Positions 1-8,910 of a stretch of 64,000 nucleotides of DNA are shown piece after piece. The translations under genes and the position numbers were made by a program. This stretch comes from Sphingobacteriia bacterium RIFOXYC2_FULL_35_18. GTDB taxonomy: Bacteria; Bacteroidota; Bacteroidia; Chitinophagales; Chitinophagaceae. The notes beneath the pieces were generated by a model. It had not been told where the DNA came from. It did no database searches and worked only from the letters and a program-made list of their open reading frames with translations. Position 1 is the stretch's first letter, and every line of letters starts with the position of its first letter. The stretch spans positions 215,534-279,533 of the forward strand of contig MIAG01000009.1 of the NCBI GenBank assembly GCA_001829005.1, written 5' to 3'.

Positions 1-51
1 GGTTATCGAGAAATGATAGTCCGGTTCTTATATTTACTAGTTAATATTTAA
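1..51 (+). CDS. possible C-terminal tail of an upstream gene (partial)
   Basis: An open frame runs from the window edge to a TAA at 49-51, directly abutting the ATG at 52. It gives only 16 residues, ending VRFLYLLVNI. Zero spacing to the next gene fits an operon, but the piece is too short to identify and could be chance. Confidence 0.3.
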   Translation, partial: GYREMIVRFLYLLVNI

Positions 52-1227
52 ATGGAGAAAGAGACAAAAATTGGAATCTTGGGATTGGGGTATGTTGGAT
101 TACCACTTTCTTTAGCTTTTGCATCAAAATATAATGTTATTGGGTATGATATTAATTCATATAGGGTTGAACAGTTAAAAAAATTTATTGACAGTACAAA
201 CGAAATTGAATTCTCTTATTTTGAAACTAAATATCCATTATGTTTTACGAATAATTTAAAAGATATTCAAAAGTGTAACGTTTTTATCATTACAGTACCT
301 ACACCACTAAGTCAAAATAAGGAGCCCGATTTATCTTTCTTAAAAAAAGCATCTTCAGATGTTGGTTCAGTGTTAAAAAAAGGTGACTTGGTGATTTATG
401 AGTCTACTGTATATCCTGGATGTACAGAAGAGGAATGTGTGCCCGTTTTAATAGCATCAAGCGGACTAGTATTTAATATTGATTTCTTTGTCGGTTATTC
501 GCCTGAAAGAATTAACCCAGGAGATAAAGAAAGACCATTGCAAACTATTGTAAAAGTTACCTCAGGATCAACACCTGAAATTGCAATAGTGGTTGACGAA
601 TTATATAAAAGTATTATTACTGCAGGTACATATATGGCGAAAAGCATGAAAGTTGCGGAAGCCTCAAAAGCAATTGAAAATGCACAGCGTGATGTCAATA
701 TTTCTTTCATGAACGAGTTAGCACTCATGTTTGACAAAATGGAAATAGATATTAATGAAGTATTGGAAGCTGCAAAAACTAAATGGAATTTTTTACCATT
801 TAAACCTGGTTTAGTGGGAGGGCATTGTATAGGTGTTGATCCTTATTATTTGGCTTATAAAGCGATTCAAGTAGGGTATACCCCTAAAGTTATTCTATCA
901 GGCAGAGAAGTGAATGACCAAATGGGTGTCTGGATGGGAGAGAAAATCATTGCCCATTTGGCTAAACAATTTAATGGAGCAATAAGAGGTAAAAGAGTAT
1001 TGATACTTGGTTTTGCTTTTAAGGAAAATTGTGCAGATATTAGAAATACTAAAGTAATTGATGTTTATAATATTCTTAAAGCTGCTGGTTTAAATGTTCA
1101 GATTTTTGATCCACTGGTTGATCCAATTCTAGTTAAAAAAACCTTTAATTTGGAATTAAAAAAATCAAAAGAAGGCGATTTTGATTATATATTTAAGGCT
1201 GTGAATCATACCATTTTTAACAGTTAA
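52..1227 (+). CDS. nucleotide-sugar dehydrogenase (WecC/TviB family), C-terminus damaged
   Basis: The family oxidises C6 of UDP-HexNAc or UDP-glucose to the uronate with NAD+, supplying sugars for surface polysaccharide. The N-terminal Rossmann motif GLGYVGLPL sits at about residues 10-18. The central domain has the KAIENAQRDVNISFMNE helix and the catalytic-cysteine block GGHCIGVDPYYL (about 259-270). The C-terminal UDP-binding domain begins near 313 (RVLILGFAFKENCADIRNTK). At 391 residues it is about 30-40 short of usual. The frame breaks around 1205-1215, and the +1 frame gives a family-like but also short tail (PFLTVNIKSFAIFDFIFS) to a TAG at 1265. It is probably a decayed or recombined 3' end. 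The core residues are intact, so partial function is possible. Confidence 0.85.
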   Translation: MEKETKIGILGLGYVGLPLSLAFASKYNVIGYDINSYRVEQLKKFIDSTNEIEFSYFETKYPLCFTNNLKDIQKCNVFIITVPTPLSQNKEPDLSFLKKASSDVGSVLKKGDLVIYESTVYPGCTEEECVPVLIASSGLVFNIDFFVGYSPERINPGDKERPLQTIVKVTSGSTPEIAIVVDELYKSIITAGTYMAKSMKVAEASKAIENAQRDVNISFMNELALMFDKMEIDINEVLEAAKTKWNFLPFKPGLVGGHCIGVDPYYLAYKAIQVGYTPKVILSGREVNDQMGVWMGEKIIAHLAKQFNGAIRGKRVLILGFAFKENCADIRNTKVIDVYNILKAAGLNVQIFDPLVDPILVKKTFNLELKKSKEGDFDYIFKAVNHTIFNS

Positions 1228-1877
1228 TATCAAAAGCTTTGCTATCTTCGATTTTATATTCAGTTAGTGGAAAATAAATTCTAAAAATCAGCACTACTAT
1301 ACAATTTCATATTTGATAAATGATTTTTTGAGTAATTATTGGAGTTGATATAATGAAATTGAAGTTTCAGAAAGTGTAAATACCGATAGTTGTATTTTAT
1401 TAGCAATAAGATAAATTTTCTTTTTAGCGCTATAAATTTTGAGTAATACATGGTGCTTATTTATTTGGGTTGAAAGAATATACACTTTATATTTGCATCT
1501 CTTTTTAGCACTTTTTTGCCCTTCATCCCCCTATGGTATAGTGCTTTTAGATTCAATAAGATTATTTTAGTCTAATCTTATTCTTTATATTAAGTTAATA
1601 TGTTTTTTCTTTGTGATACTTAGTCTTATAGTTTTTAATTGGGACTGAGAGAGGCGAAGCCATTTAAAAGATTATCAATTTAAGATACTTTGGGAGAGGG
1701 AAATGGATCAATCTTTATTATTATAGTTCTCGTGATTTTATAATTGACTACCTTTTTTACTAATCTTAGCACGATTTCGTGAAATTAATAATTGTAATCA
1801 GCAGGTAATTACAATTATTACGTATTAAGATTTATATTCATAGTTCATTTTACATATTATAAACCAATTAGATTCAT
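1228..1877. other. 650-base gene-free AT-rich stretch
   Basis: No credible coding frame is present on either strand. The first 40 bases hold the out-of-frame remnant of the preceding dehydrogenase. The rest is AT-rich and non-repetitive except for a 13-bp inverted repeat at 1786-1820 just before the next gene. It could be the promoter and leader of the downstream locus, or the scar left when the polysaccharide cassette was exchanged. Confidence 0.6.
1786..1820. promoter_or_regulatory. perfect 13-bp inverted repeat, 9-base loop
   Basis: TAATAATTGTAAT (1786-1798) pairs exactly with ATTACAATTATTA (1808-1820). It lies 57 bases before the Wzz start. There is no T-run after it, so it is a weak terminator candidate. 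An operator or leader hairpin of the polysaccharide operon is equally possible. Confidence 0.45.
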
Positions 1878-2948
1878 ATGAACGAACAATCAAAAGACGA
1901 AATCAGCCTCAATGATCTGTTTCAAAAAATTACAGACTTAATTACTTTTATATTAACACAATGGTGGAAAATTGCCATTGGAGTATTATTAGGAGGTTCT
2001 ATTGGATTTATATATGCATGGATGCAGCCAATAACATATACAGCTAAAACTACTTTTGTGGTTGAAGATGCCAAGAGTGGAGGAGGTTTAAGTAGTTTGG
2101 CATCTTTGGCTGGACAGTTTGGGGTAGATGTTGGTGGTGGAGGCGGAGCAAGTTTGATTTCGGGAGATAATATACTATACTATTTTAAAAGTGAGTCACT
2201 TGCTAAAGAAGTTTTGCTTTCACCTTTTGATAGTAAAAGCAATAATACAATTGCAGATATATACGCTGATAAACATGGGTTTAGAGAGCAATGGGAAAGT
2301 AATAAAAAGATTGGAGATATTAAATTTGCTAATCAATCCAATAGTCAGACTAATAGCAGATTAAAAGACAGCTTGCTTCAATCAATTATAAGAGATCATA
2401 TTTTAAACGGACAATTTGATATAAATAGAATTGATAAAAAGGCTGGTTTTATTCAAATTAGTGTAATAATGAAAGATGAGGAATTAGCAAAAAAATATTG
2501 TGACAGATTGGTTACTTTAGCAATACAAAAGTATATTTCAATAAAAACTGAACGTCAACAAAAAACTGTTGAAAATTTACAAGCAAGGGCTGACAGCATT
2601 AGTTATCTATTAAACCGAAAAACAGAAGCATCTGCAGTTATACAAACTGCGGCTTCTACAATGGATATGAATCCTCTTTATAAGGCTAATTCATTTGTTG
2701 CTGCAGAATCAACGTCACGAGATAAATCAATGTTAGCTGCAGTTTACGCAGAAGTAGTAAAAAATTTGGAACTCGCTAAGTTTACATTAAATCAGGAAAC
2801 CCCTGTTATTCAAATAACTGATCAAACTAATTTTCCACTATTAAAAACTAAAAAATCTAGACTAAAGTTTGCTGTTGTCTTTGGATTTATTTCTTCAATT
2901 TTAGTAATTGGACTTATTTTAACAATTCGTTCTTTTAAACCTGCTTAA
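1878..2948 (+). CDS. wzz: Wzz-family chain-length regulator / LPS biosynthesis protein
   Basis: An inner-membrane co-polymerase that controls how long Wzy makes the chain. It has two membrane segments (about 29-49, WWKIAIGVLLGGSIGFIYAW, and about 328-350) with a periplasmic region between. The Wzz signature TYTAKTTFVVEDAKSGGG follows the first segment. Length is 356 aa, usual for the Bacteroidota form without a kinase domain. It is clearly paralogous to the - strand protein at 33448-34518, sharing GDN(I/V)L, K(S)xSL and ADIYA blocks at the same spacing. It opens the run of polysaccharide genes, with Wzx and Wzy directly downstream. Confidence 0.88.
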   Translation: MNEQSKDEISLNDLFQKITDLITFILTQWWKIAIGVLLGGSIGFIYAWMQPITYTAKTTFVVEDAKSGGGLSSLASLAGQFGVDVGGGGGASLISGDNILYYFKSESLAKEVLLSPFDSKSNNTIADIYADKHGFREQWESNKKIGDIKFANQSNSQTNSRLKDSLLQSIIRDHILNGQFDINRIDKKAGFIQISVIMKDEELAKKYCDRLVTLAIQKYISIKTERQQKTVENLQARADSISYLLNRKTEASAVIQTAASTMDMNPLYKANSFVAAESTSRDKSMLAAVYAEVVKNLELAKFTLNQETPVIQITDQTNFPLLKTKKSRLKFAVVFGFISSILVIGLILTIRSFKPA

Positions 2949-3039
2949 TTCATTTAATTTATCGTTTATACAATGTAATCATTCCTATAATTCTACATAA
3001 ATTATTTGATGATTACAGAAACTTATAGTAATTCTTAAA

Positions 3040-4491
3040 GTGCAAAAAAAAGAAAGCGAAAATCTATTAAAAGATATCTTAAGATATGTTCCTGTCAAGG
3101 TTTTACCAGCTTTTTCAGGCTTGATTACTATTTATATATTAACCCGAATTTTCTCTTTAGAAATATTTGCGAATTATACATTCATAATGGCTTCTATATT
3201 GATTACAAGTCAGTTCATAAGCGGTTGGGCAAATAGTTCTGTAATTTATTTCTATCCTCATTCTGATTATGAAAATGAGAATGACGAATTTAAAAAAAAT
3301 ATAATACTAATTCAATTAGGTCTATTATTTATTGGCTCTTTAGTGCTTTTCTTGATTGTGTATTTCACCTTGTCAGATTTATGGCTTTCAATGATAAGTG
3401 TAATTCTAATGTTATTTCAAACACTCGTTAATTTATTTTATAGTTTTTTGCAAACGGAGCGTAGAATTAGGGAACAAATTATCTCTACTCTAATACAAAG
3501 TGGTTTCCAAATTATAGGAATTGTATTTTGTTTTTATTATTTCAAGAATATTTTAAGTACAATATTATTTGCAATATCTTTAAGTTATATTACTAGTTTA
3601 TTTTATTTGTTAAAATTTTGTGATTTCAAAAAAATATTCAGTATAGCTATATTAAGACCTAAAAGTGTCAACTTAAAATTGGCAAAGGATATATTTAATT
3701 TTGGTTTACCAATATGTATTTGGTTTTTCTCTACCCAATTTTACTCAATTGGGGATAGAATTTTGTTTAAATTTTTCAATATTTCTTTTAATGTTGGCAA
3801 CTATTCTGCATTTAGGGATTTAGCTGTTGGTTTGTCCGGTTTTTTAACAATGCCCATTCTTTTAGCTTCTCATCCAATAATTATGAAATTGCAAAAAAGT
3901 GGAGAAGAAAAAAAAATTATTGAAAATTTATTAAAACGTAATATTAATATAATTACCACAGTATTTACAGGTATACTTTTTTTTATATGCATATTTGGAG
4001 ATAAGATATTGATACTTGTTGTAGGTAGTAATTATTTGTTAGACAATATTTTAATGGGAATTATTATTGCTACAATATATTTTGCAGCAATAGCTATGTA
4101 TATTCAAAAAGGTCTTGAAGTTAATGGTAGAACAAGTATAATGTCTAAGTTATCGCTATTGGTTGCATTTGTAAGTCTTCTTTTAAATTTATCTTTGATT
4201 AAAAAATTTGGAGTTAATGCTGCTTGTGTTGTTGGATTAGGCTCAAATTTTTTGTACGTAATACTTGCTTACTTTTATTCAAAAAAGTACTTTAAATTAA
4301 GTTTAAATTTTTCATTTTATTTAAAATGTCTTTCACTTGTTGGCATTGCTGTATATGTTAATGAATATTTTGAGAATGAATTATTTAAATATTTTATTTG
4401 TTTTATATTAACTTCTATGTTAATTTTTATTTCAACTGAATTAAAAATAATAGTTAAGAAAATAATAATTTCATGCCGCATTTATTTTTAG
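3040..4491 (+). CDS. wzx: Wzx-type oligosaccharide flippase
   Basis: A multi-pass membrane protein of 483 residues with about 12-14 hydrophobic helices and no soluble domain, of the polysaccharide transporter (MATE-like) superfamily. It would flip undecaprenyl-linked repeat units to the periplasm. An early conserved-looking patch is VKVLPAFSGLITIYILTRIFSLEIFANYT. Translation appears to begin at a GTG (3040). The 3' end overlaps the polymerase gene by 19 bases, suggesting coupled translation. Extreme AT-richness matches its neighbours. The identity of the transported unit cannot be read from sequence. Confidence 0.85.
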   Translation: MQKKESENLLKDILRYVPVKVLPAFSGLITIYILTRIFSLEIFANYTFIMASILITSQFISGWANSSVIYFYPHSDYENENDEFKKNIILIQLGLLFIGSLVLFLIVYFTLSDLWLSMISVILMLFQTLVNLFYSFLQTERRIREQIISTLIQSGFQIIGIVFCFYYFKNILSTILFAISLSYITSLFYLLKFCDFKKIFSIAILRPKSVNLKLAKDIFNFGLPICIWFFSTQFYSIGDRILFKFFNISFNVGNYSAFRDLAVGLSGFLTMPILLASHPIIMKLQKSGEEKKIIENLLKRNINIITTVFTGILFFICIFGDKILILVVGSNYLLDNILMGIIIATIYFAAIAMYIQKGLEVNGRTSIMSKLSLLVAFVSLLLNLSLIKKFGVNAACVVGLGSNFLYVILAYFYSKKYFKLSLNFSFYLKCLSLVGIAVYVNEYFENELFKYFICFILTSMLIFISTELKIIVKKIIISCRIYF

Positions 4492-5801
4492 TCATTTCTC
4501 TATTATTAGTATTTGCCTTAAGAAAATCCTTTTCAAGATTTTATTTATCACCAACTGGAATATTATCTTTAACATGGTGCATTTTTATAGGCCTAATGTT
4601 TTTTTTTGCTAATGATTTTTATCTTTCAATATCTGCAGCAATAATTTTTTTGCTTTTTATACTAGCTTTCTTTTTAGGTGAATTAACCTGCTTCATATAC
4701 TCGGACGGAGAGAAGAAGGGAAATTCATTTAGAAAAAAACAAGAAATGTTATTTGAGTTTGAATCTCAAATATTCAGTAATCTATTAATAAAAAAAATAT
4801 TTAGAAAATTCTTGCTATTTATTGGTATTTTGTCTTTCTTAGGTTCCATTTTATACCTGCAAGTTTTTGCTTCTTATTTTGGATCAATTATTAATGTTCT
4901 CACAGCTGGGTGGGCTGTTAGAGGTGCACTTGAAGAGATACAAGTTCCACTTTTTACAAGGGCTATTTTAATGATTGGTTATTCATCAATAATTTTGACG
5001 TTAGTATATAGAATAGTTTATAAAGAGTTTAAATGGTATTTTTTTTTTCCGTATTTATCAATTCTATTAATGGGTATTACACAAGCTGGAAGAGCAGGTT
5101 TTATGATGGTACTATTTCAGGTCTTTATTTCGCATTATTGGAGTATTATTTACTCACAAATAAAATCTAGGGATAATTATATTTCTTTTTCTAAAAAACC
5201 CGAAGTGCAATTGGTAGCAAGTGCTTTGAAATTAATTATTGTAATTATTATTGTTTTTGTACTAGGGGATATGTTACGCTCTCAAAGTTTTTCTATGGCA
5301 GGAGAAACTCTTTCACAAGGAATTTTATCTTTTCAGTCTTACCTTTTTGGTGGAATTGCAGGTTTTACGACTTATTATGATAGTGAATATCTAAGAATTG
5401 TTAGTTTAGGTTTTGGTCGATTTTCATTTAGTTCTCTTTTTGAATTATTAGGAATATATGATAGTGTTGGAGGTATATATGACAACTATCTACGTATATC
5501 ATCAAAGGATTATACTTTAGATGTAAATATTTTTACGGCTTTTAGACAACTAATAGATGATTTTGGTATTATAGGAGGAGGACTCTTTATGTATATTTCA
5601 GGTTTTTTTTCATATAAATTTTTTAGAAAGGCTATTAATGGTGATTTGGGTTCTATTGCTATGATGATAGTAATATATACAATTCTTTTTCATTCTCCAT
5701 TATTATTAATCACAGTTCATAACGCAGTTTTAGTTAGTTTATTTTTTCCATTTTTTGTCATTAGTGCCTTTAGATTTTTATTCAAAAACATTATAAAATA
5801 A
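4473..5801 (+). CDS. wzy: Wzy-type O-antigen/capsule polymerase
   Basis: A 442-residue integral membrane protein with 10-12 predicted helices and a large loop near residues 255-370 containing FGGIAGFTTYYDSEY. This architecture (oligosaccharide repeat-unit polymerase family) and its position right after Wzx are the basis of the call; Wzy sequences are too variable for a motif. It joins flipped repeat units in the periplasm. The start overlaps the end of wzx by 19 bases. The next gene begins 4 bases after its stop. Confidence 0.8.
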   Translation: MPHLFLVISLLLVFALRKSFSRFYLSPTGILSLTWCIFIGLMFFFANDFYLSISAAIIFLLFILAFFLGELTCFIYSDGEKKGNSFRKKQEMLFEFESQIFSNLLIKKIFRKFLLFIGILSFLGSILYLQVFASYFGSIINVLTAGWAVRGALEEIQVPLFTRAILMIGYSSIILTLVYRIVYKEFKWYFFFPYLSILLMGITQAGRAGFMMVLFQVFISHYWSIIYSQIKSRDNYISFSKKPEVQLVASALKLIIVIIIVFVLGDMLRSQSFSMAGETLSQGILSFQSYLFGGIAGFTTYYDSEYLRIVSLGFGRFSFSSLFELLGIYDSVGGIYDNYLRISSKDYTLDVNIFTAFRQLIDDFGIIGGGLFMYISGFFSYKFFRKAINGDLGSIAMMIVIYTILFHSPLLLITVHNAVLVSLFFPFFVISAFRFLFKNIIK

Positions 5802-5805
5802 TTTT

Positions 5806-6624
5806 ATGAAGGTGTGTGCTGTTTGTGTCAATTTTAATAATTCAGATCATACAATTGAATATATAAAATCACTTTTGCCTTTTTATGATAAGTATTTAAA
5901 CTCCATTGTAATTGTAGATAACAATTCTAATCAGGATGAAGTTATAAAACTTAATAATTTTTGTTCTACTATTTATTTTGTTAAAATAATTTGGAACAAA
6001 ACAAATATTGGGTACTTTCCAGCTATAAATTCAGGACTTGAAATTCTCAATGTTAAAGATTATGATTACATAATAATCGGAAATAATGACTTAACATTTG
6101 ATAAAGAATTCTTTGTAAAGTTGAACCTGTGTAACTACTCTGATGAAATTTTTGTTATCGCACCTAATATTATTAGAAAAGATGGTATACATCAGAATCC
6201 ACACATAGCAGAAAAATTTACAACTTTACAAAATCTTTATAGAAGAGTCTACTTTACAAATTATTATGTTGCACTATTAATATCGTCAATTTATAATATC
6301 ATGCGAGGAAAGTTATATCCACTGGATAGAGTAAATAATGATATTGAACATGAAATTTTGATGGGATATGGTGCTTGTTATATCTTAACAAAATTTTTTT
6401 TTAAACACTACAGATTTTTAGATGCTCCGGTTTTCTTAATGGGCGAAGAAGGTATACTTGCTAATCAAATTTTGGAAAAAAATGGGAAAACTATTTATAA
6501 TCCTAGTATAATTGTTTATCACCACGACCATGCAAGTATTGGAAAAGTTGGATCTAAAAAGCTTTATGAATTTTCAAAACAGTCATACAAATATTATAGG
6601 AAATATTTAAGAAACCTTCAATAG
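5806..6624 (+). CDS. GT2 family glycosyltransferase
   Basis: Family 2 (GT-A fold) transferase of the rhamnosyl/galactofuranosyl type, 272 residues. The N-terminal nucleotide-binding strand MKVCAVCVNFNNSDHTIEYI is followed by VIVDNNSNQDE. The metal-binding block is IIGNNDLTFDKEFF (about 91-104), and the acceptor-side acidic motif is MGEEGILANQIL (about 211-222). It is cytosolic and adds one residue to the lipid-linked repeat unit. It sits between wzy and an acyltransferase gene. Sugar specificity cannot be assigned; a rhamnosyltransferase would fit the GH78 gene in the same locus. Confidence 0.85.
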   Translation: MKVCAVCVNFNNSDHTIEYIKSLLPFYDKYLNSIVIVDNNSNQDEVIKLNNFCSTIYFVKIIWNKTNIGYFPAINSGLEILNVKDYDYIIIGNNDLTFDKEFFVKLNLCNYSDEIFVIAPNIIRKDGIHQNPHIAEKFTTLQNLYRRVYFTNYYVALLISSIYNIMRGKLYPLDRVNNDIEHEILMGYGACYILTKFFFKHYRFLDAPVFLMGEEGILANQILEKNGKTIYNPSIIVYHHDHASIGKVGSKKLYEFSKQSYKYYRKYLRNLQ

Positions 6625-6632
6625 AGATAACT

Positions 6633-7559
6633 ATGCATGAGGCTTCACTACTAAATAAAATTCTTTCCTTATCACCCTATATCGAATTGCTTTTTAGGAT
6701 TTTTTACTGGAAAACAAAACTTTTTAAAGGGTTAAATAAAGGGAGGTTTAAATCCAATAATATTACTTCTATTAATATAGAAAATGTTTTTAATGTATTA
6801 AAGGATTTTGGGGTCTGTAAAGGTGATTTATTAATTCTACACTCTTCATATGAAAGGTTAGCCAGTTCAAATATTCCCCCAAATGAAATGATAAATAGAT
6901 TTCTAGACTTTATTGGTTTTGATGGGACTCTTGCAATGAATGCAGGAAGAAGTTTAAAATGGAGTCAAGAAGATGGTGCATTTATTTATGATGTACAAAA
7001 ATCAAGGGTATGGACTGGTGTACTCCCAGCTCTTATGATTAAAAGAAAAGATGCAAAGATTAGTAAATTCCCGATTAATTCAATGGTAGCAATAGGTCCA
7101 AAAGCTGAAGCGATGATGAGTGAAAATTTAGCAGGTCACTTGCCTTCAAGTTGTGGGCCAAATTCATCATGGAAATATTGTTTAGATAATGGCGCTTGGA
7201 TAGTGGGGTTGGGTATTGATCTTACTCACAGCTTAACAATGATTCATGTAGCCGAGGAATGTAAAAATGAAATGTGGCCAATTAAAGGATGGTTTGAACA
7301 AATTAAATATAAAATTATAGATAGGGATAAAACTAATTTTATAACTGCAAACGTAAGAAAAGAAAAGTGGGGTAAAATTCATTTTGCTGAAAGGACCCTT
7401 GCACTTGATTTAATTAAAGCAGGTATCTTAAAACAAAAAATAGTTGACGGTTTAATGGTGGAAATTATTAATGCTAAAAATTTAATTGATTATTTAGAAA
7501 AAAGAAATCATAATGGCTACCCTTATTTTTTGCATAATATTTCCTTTTTAAAATTATAA
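6633..7559 (+). CDS. AAC(3)-fold N-acyltransferase, probably sugar-modifying
   Basis: Belongs to the aminoglycoside 3-N-acetyltransferase fold. Family blocks visible are GDLLILHSSYERLA (about 63-76), FDGTLAMNA (about 93-101), the active-site region SSCGPNSSWKYCLDNGAWIVGLGI (split over about 171-194) and THSLTMIHVAEE. Length 308 is slightly above the usual 260-280 because of about 45 extra N-terminal residues. Relatives inside polysaccharide loci acylate amino sugars rather than drugs. Here it stands two genes before an ACP and a KASIII enzyme, so the donor could be acyl-CoA or acyl-ACP (inference). Confidence 0.75.
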   Translation: MHEASLLNKILSLSPYIELLFRIFYWKTKLFKGLNKGRFKSNNITSINIENVFNVLKDFGVCKGDLLILHSSYERLASSNIPPNEMINRFLDFIGFDGTLAMNAGRSLKWSQEDGAFIYDVQKSRVWTGVLPALMIKRKDAKISKFPINSMVAIGPKAEAMMSENLAGHLPSSCGPNSSWKYCLDNGAWIVGLGIDLTHSLTMIHVAEECKNEMWPIKGWFEQIKYKIIDRDKTNFITANVRKEKWGKIHFAERTLALDLIKAGILKQKIVDGLMVEIINAKNLIDYLEKRNHNGYPYFLHNISFLKL

Positions 7560-7561
7560 AT

Positions 7562-8668
7562 ATGGATATAAATAATAAGAAGGGGCTTTCAAAATTTATT
7601 TCATTAGCATTTGTTAATGATAAAGAAATCTTAGTTTCAAGACGAAATTCAATTTATATATATAACCATGAAGATAATAATTCTAAAATGGTTGTTACAT
7701 TGCCATGTAGCTTTTTAATGAAATTAATTCTACTTTTTCCTATTTTGGCAAGAATATTCAGATCAGAAATTAGGTATTCAATTATTTTAAGTGAAACTAT
7801 TTTTTTGATAGTTTTTAATAAAAAATTCTATGAGATTAATATAAATGAAGGAACATTCAAAGAAATATTTACAGTACCACGAGGTAGACGACCTCTTAGC
7901 ATTACGAACGTTTTTGATAATTCAAATTTTGATTCTGGCTTGTACTTTGGAGAATATTTTCAAAATTTTGAACGAGATGAAGTTAATATTTATAGGAGAA
8001 TTGCAAATCAGGACTGGGAGATTGTATATACTTTTCCTCCTGGTACAATAGAGCATATACATTCAATAATTTGTGATAATATAAATGATTGTTTGTGGAT
8101 TCTTTCCGGCGATTTTAATAGTGCCGCTGCTATTTGGCTTGCAAAAAAGAATTTTAAAGAAGTAAAACCAGTTCTTTTTGGTGATCAATCTTTTCGAGCT
8201 TGTGTCGCCTTTCCTACCAATGAAGGTCTATTATATGCTACTGACTCTCAATTTGAAAAAAATACTATTAGATTACTAAAAAATAATGGGAAAGATTGGG
8301 TTTCTGAAATTTTATGTGAAATTAATGGTCCAGCAATTTATGGTTGCAAAATTGATAATAATTTTTACTTTAGCACTTCTGTGGAAGGTAATCCTGAAAA
8401 ACTTGGCAAATTTGTCAAATTTCTGGACAAAAAGCCAGGTCCTGGGATTATTGAGAATTATTCACATATAGTTGGTGGGAATTTGAATGATGGATTTAGA
8501 ACATTATTTAAAGCTGAAAAAGACAAATTACCATTCATTTTATTTCAATTCGGTGTATTTACTTTTCCAACTGGAGAAAATAAAACAGGGTTATTATTTA
8601 CAAATCCAATTGCTTTGGTTACAGAAAATGATAAATGCCTTATTTTTAATATAAAATTAAAATTATGA
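7562..8668 (+). CDS. unrecognised protein, possible beta-propeller
   Basis: I do not recognise this 368-residue protein. It is rich in short beta-strand-like stretches separated by turns. The pattern recurs roughly every 45-50 residues (INDCLWILSGDFNSAAAIW, EGLLYATDSQFEKNTIRLL, IDNNFYFSTSVEGNPEKLG), suggesting WD/BNR-like propeller blades. A hydrophobic patch lies near residues 49-65, but there is no signal peptide. It begins 2 bases after the acyltransferase gene and overlaps the ACP gene by 4 bases (ATGA). It is therefore translationally coupled to the acyl-carrier module and may act with it. Confidence 0.6.
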   Translation: MDINNKKGLSKFISLAFVNDKEILVSRRNSIYIYNHEDNNSKMVVTLPCSFLMKLILLFPILARIFRSEIRYSIILSETIFLIVFNKKFYEININEGTFKEIFTVPRGRRPLSITNVFDNSNFDSGLYFGEYFQNFERDEVNIYRRIANQDWEIVYTFPPGTIEHIHSIICDNINDCLWILSGDFNSAAAIWLAKKNFKEVKPVLFGDQSFRACVAFPTNEGLLYATDSQFEKNTIRLLKNNGKDWVSEILCEINGPAIYGCKIDNNFYFSTSVEGNPEKLGKFVKFLDKKPGPGIIENYSHIVGGNLNDGFRTLFKAEKDKLPFILFQFGVFTFPTGENKTGLLFTNPIALVTENDKCLIFNIKLKL

Positions 8669-8910
8669 TTACTCAATCAACATTTCTTGAAAATTTAAAA
8701 ATTCAGTTTGAATCTACTGATAGTGAAAAAATCACACTTGATACATCATTTGAATCACTAGAAACGTTTGATTCATTAACAAAATATTCAATAATTGCTT
8801 TTATAAAAGATGATTATAATGTAGAATTAGATGTTTCACAATTTTCAGAACTTACAACACCACAAATTTTATTTAATTTTTTACTTGAGAAACTAAAGTC
8901 TAATGAATAG
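8665..8910 (+). CDS. acyl carrier protein (first of two)
   Basis: An 81-residue ACP/PCP-type helical bundle. The phosphopantetheine attachment site is the DSL-type motif FDSLT with Ser37. It carries an acyl chain as a thioester in the cytosol. The start overlaps the upstream gene by four bases, and the stop overlaps the KASIII gene start, so the three are coupled. It is clearly diverged from a housekeeping AcpP, lacking the usual DSLDxVE helix. With KASIII next door it probably serves a dedicated short acyl chain. Confidence 0.85.
   Translation: MITQSTFLENLKIQFESTDSEKITLDTSFESLETFDSLTKYSIIAFIKDDYNVELDVSQFSELTTPQILFNFLLEKLKSNE

Noticed and set aside
6633..7559. Aminoglycoside resistance gene
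   Set aside because: The AAC(3) fold is there, but the position inside a polysaccharide operon favours a sugar acyltransferase.
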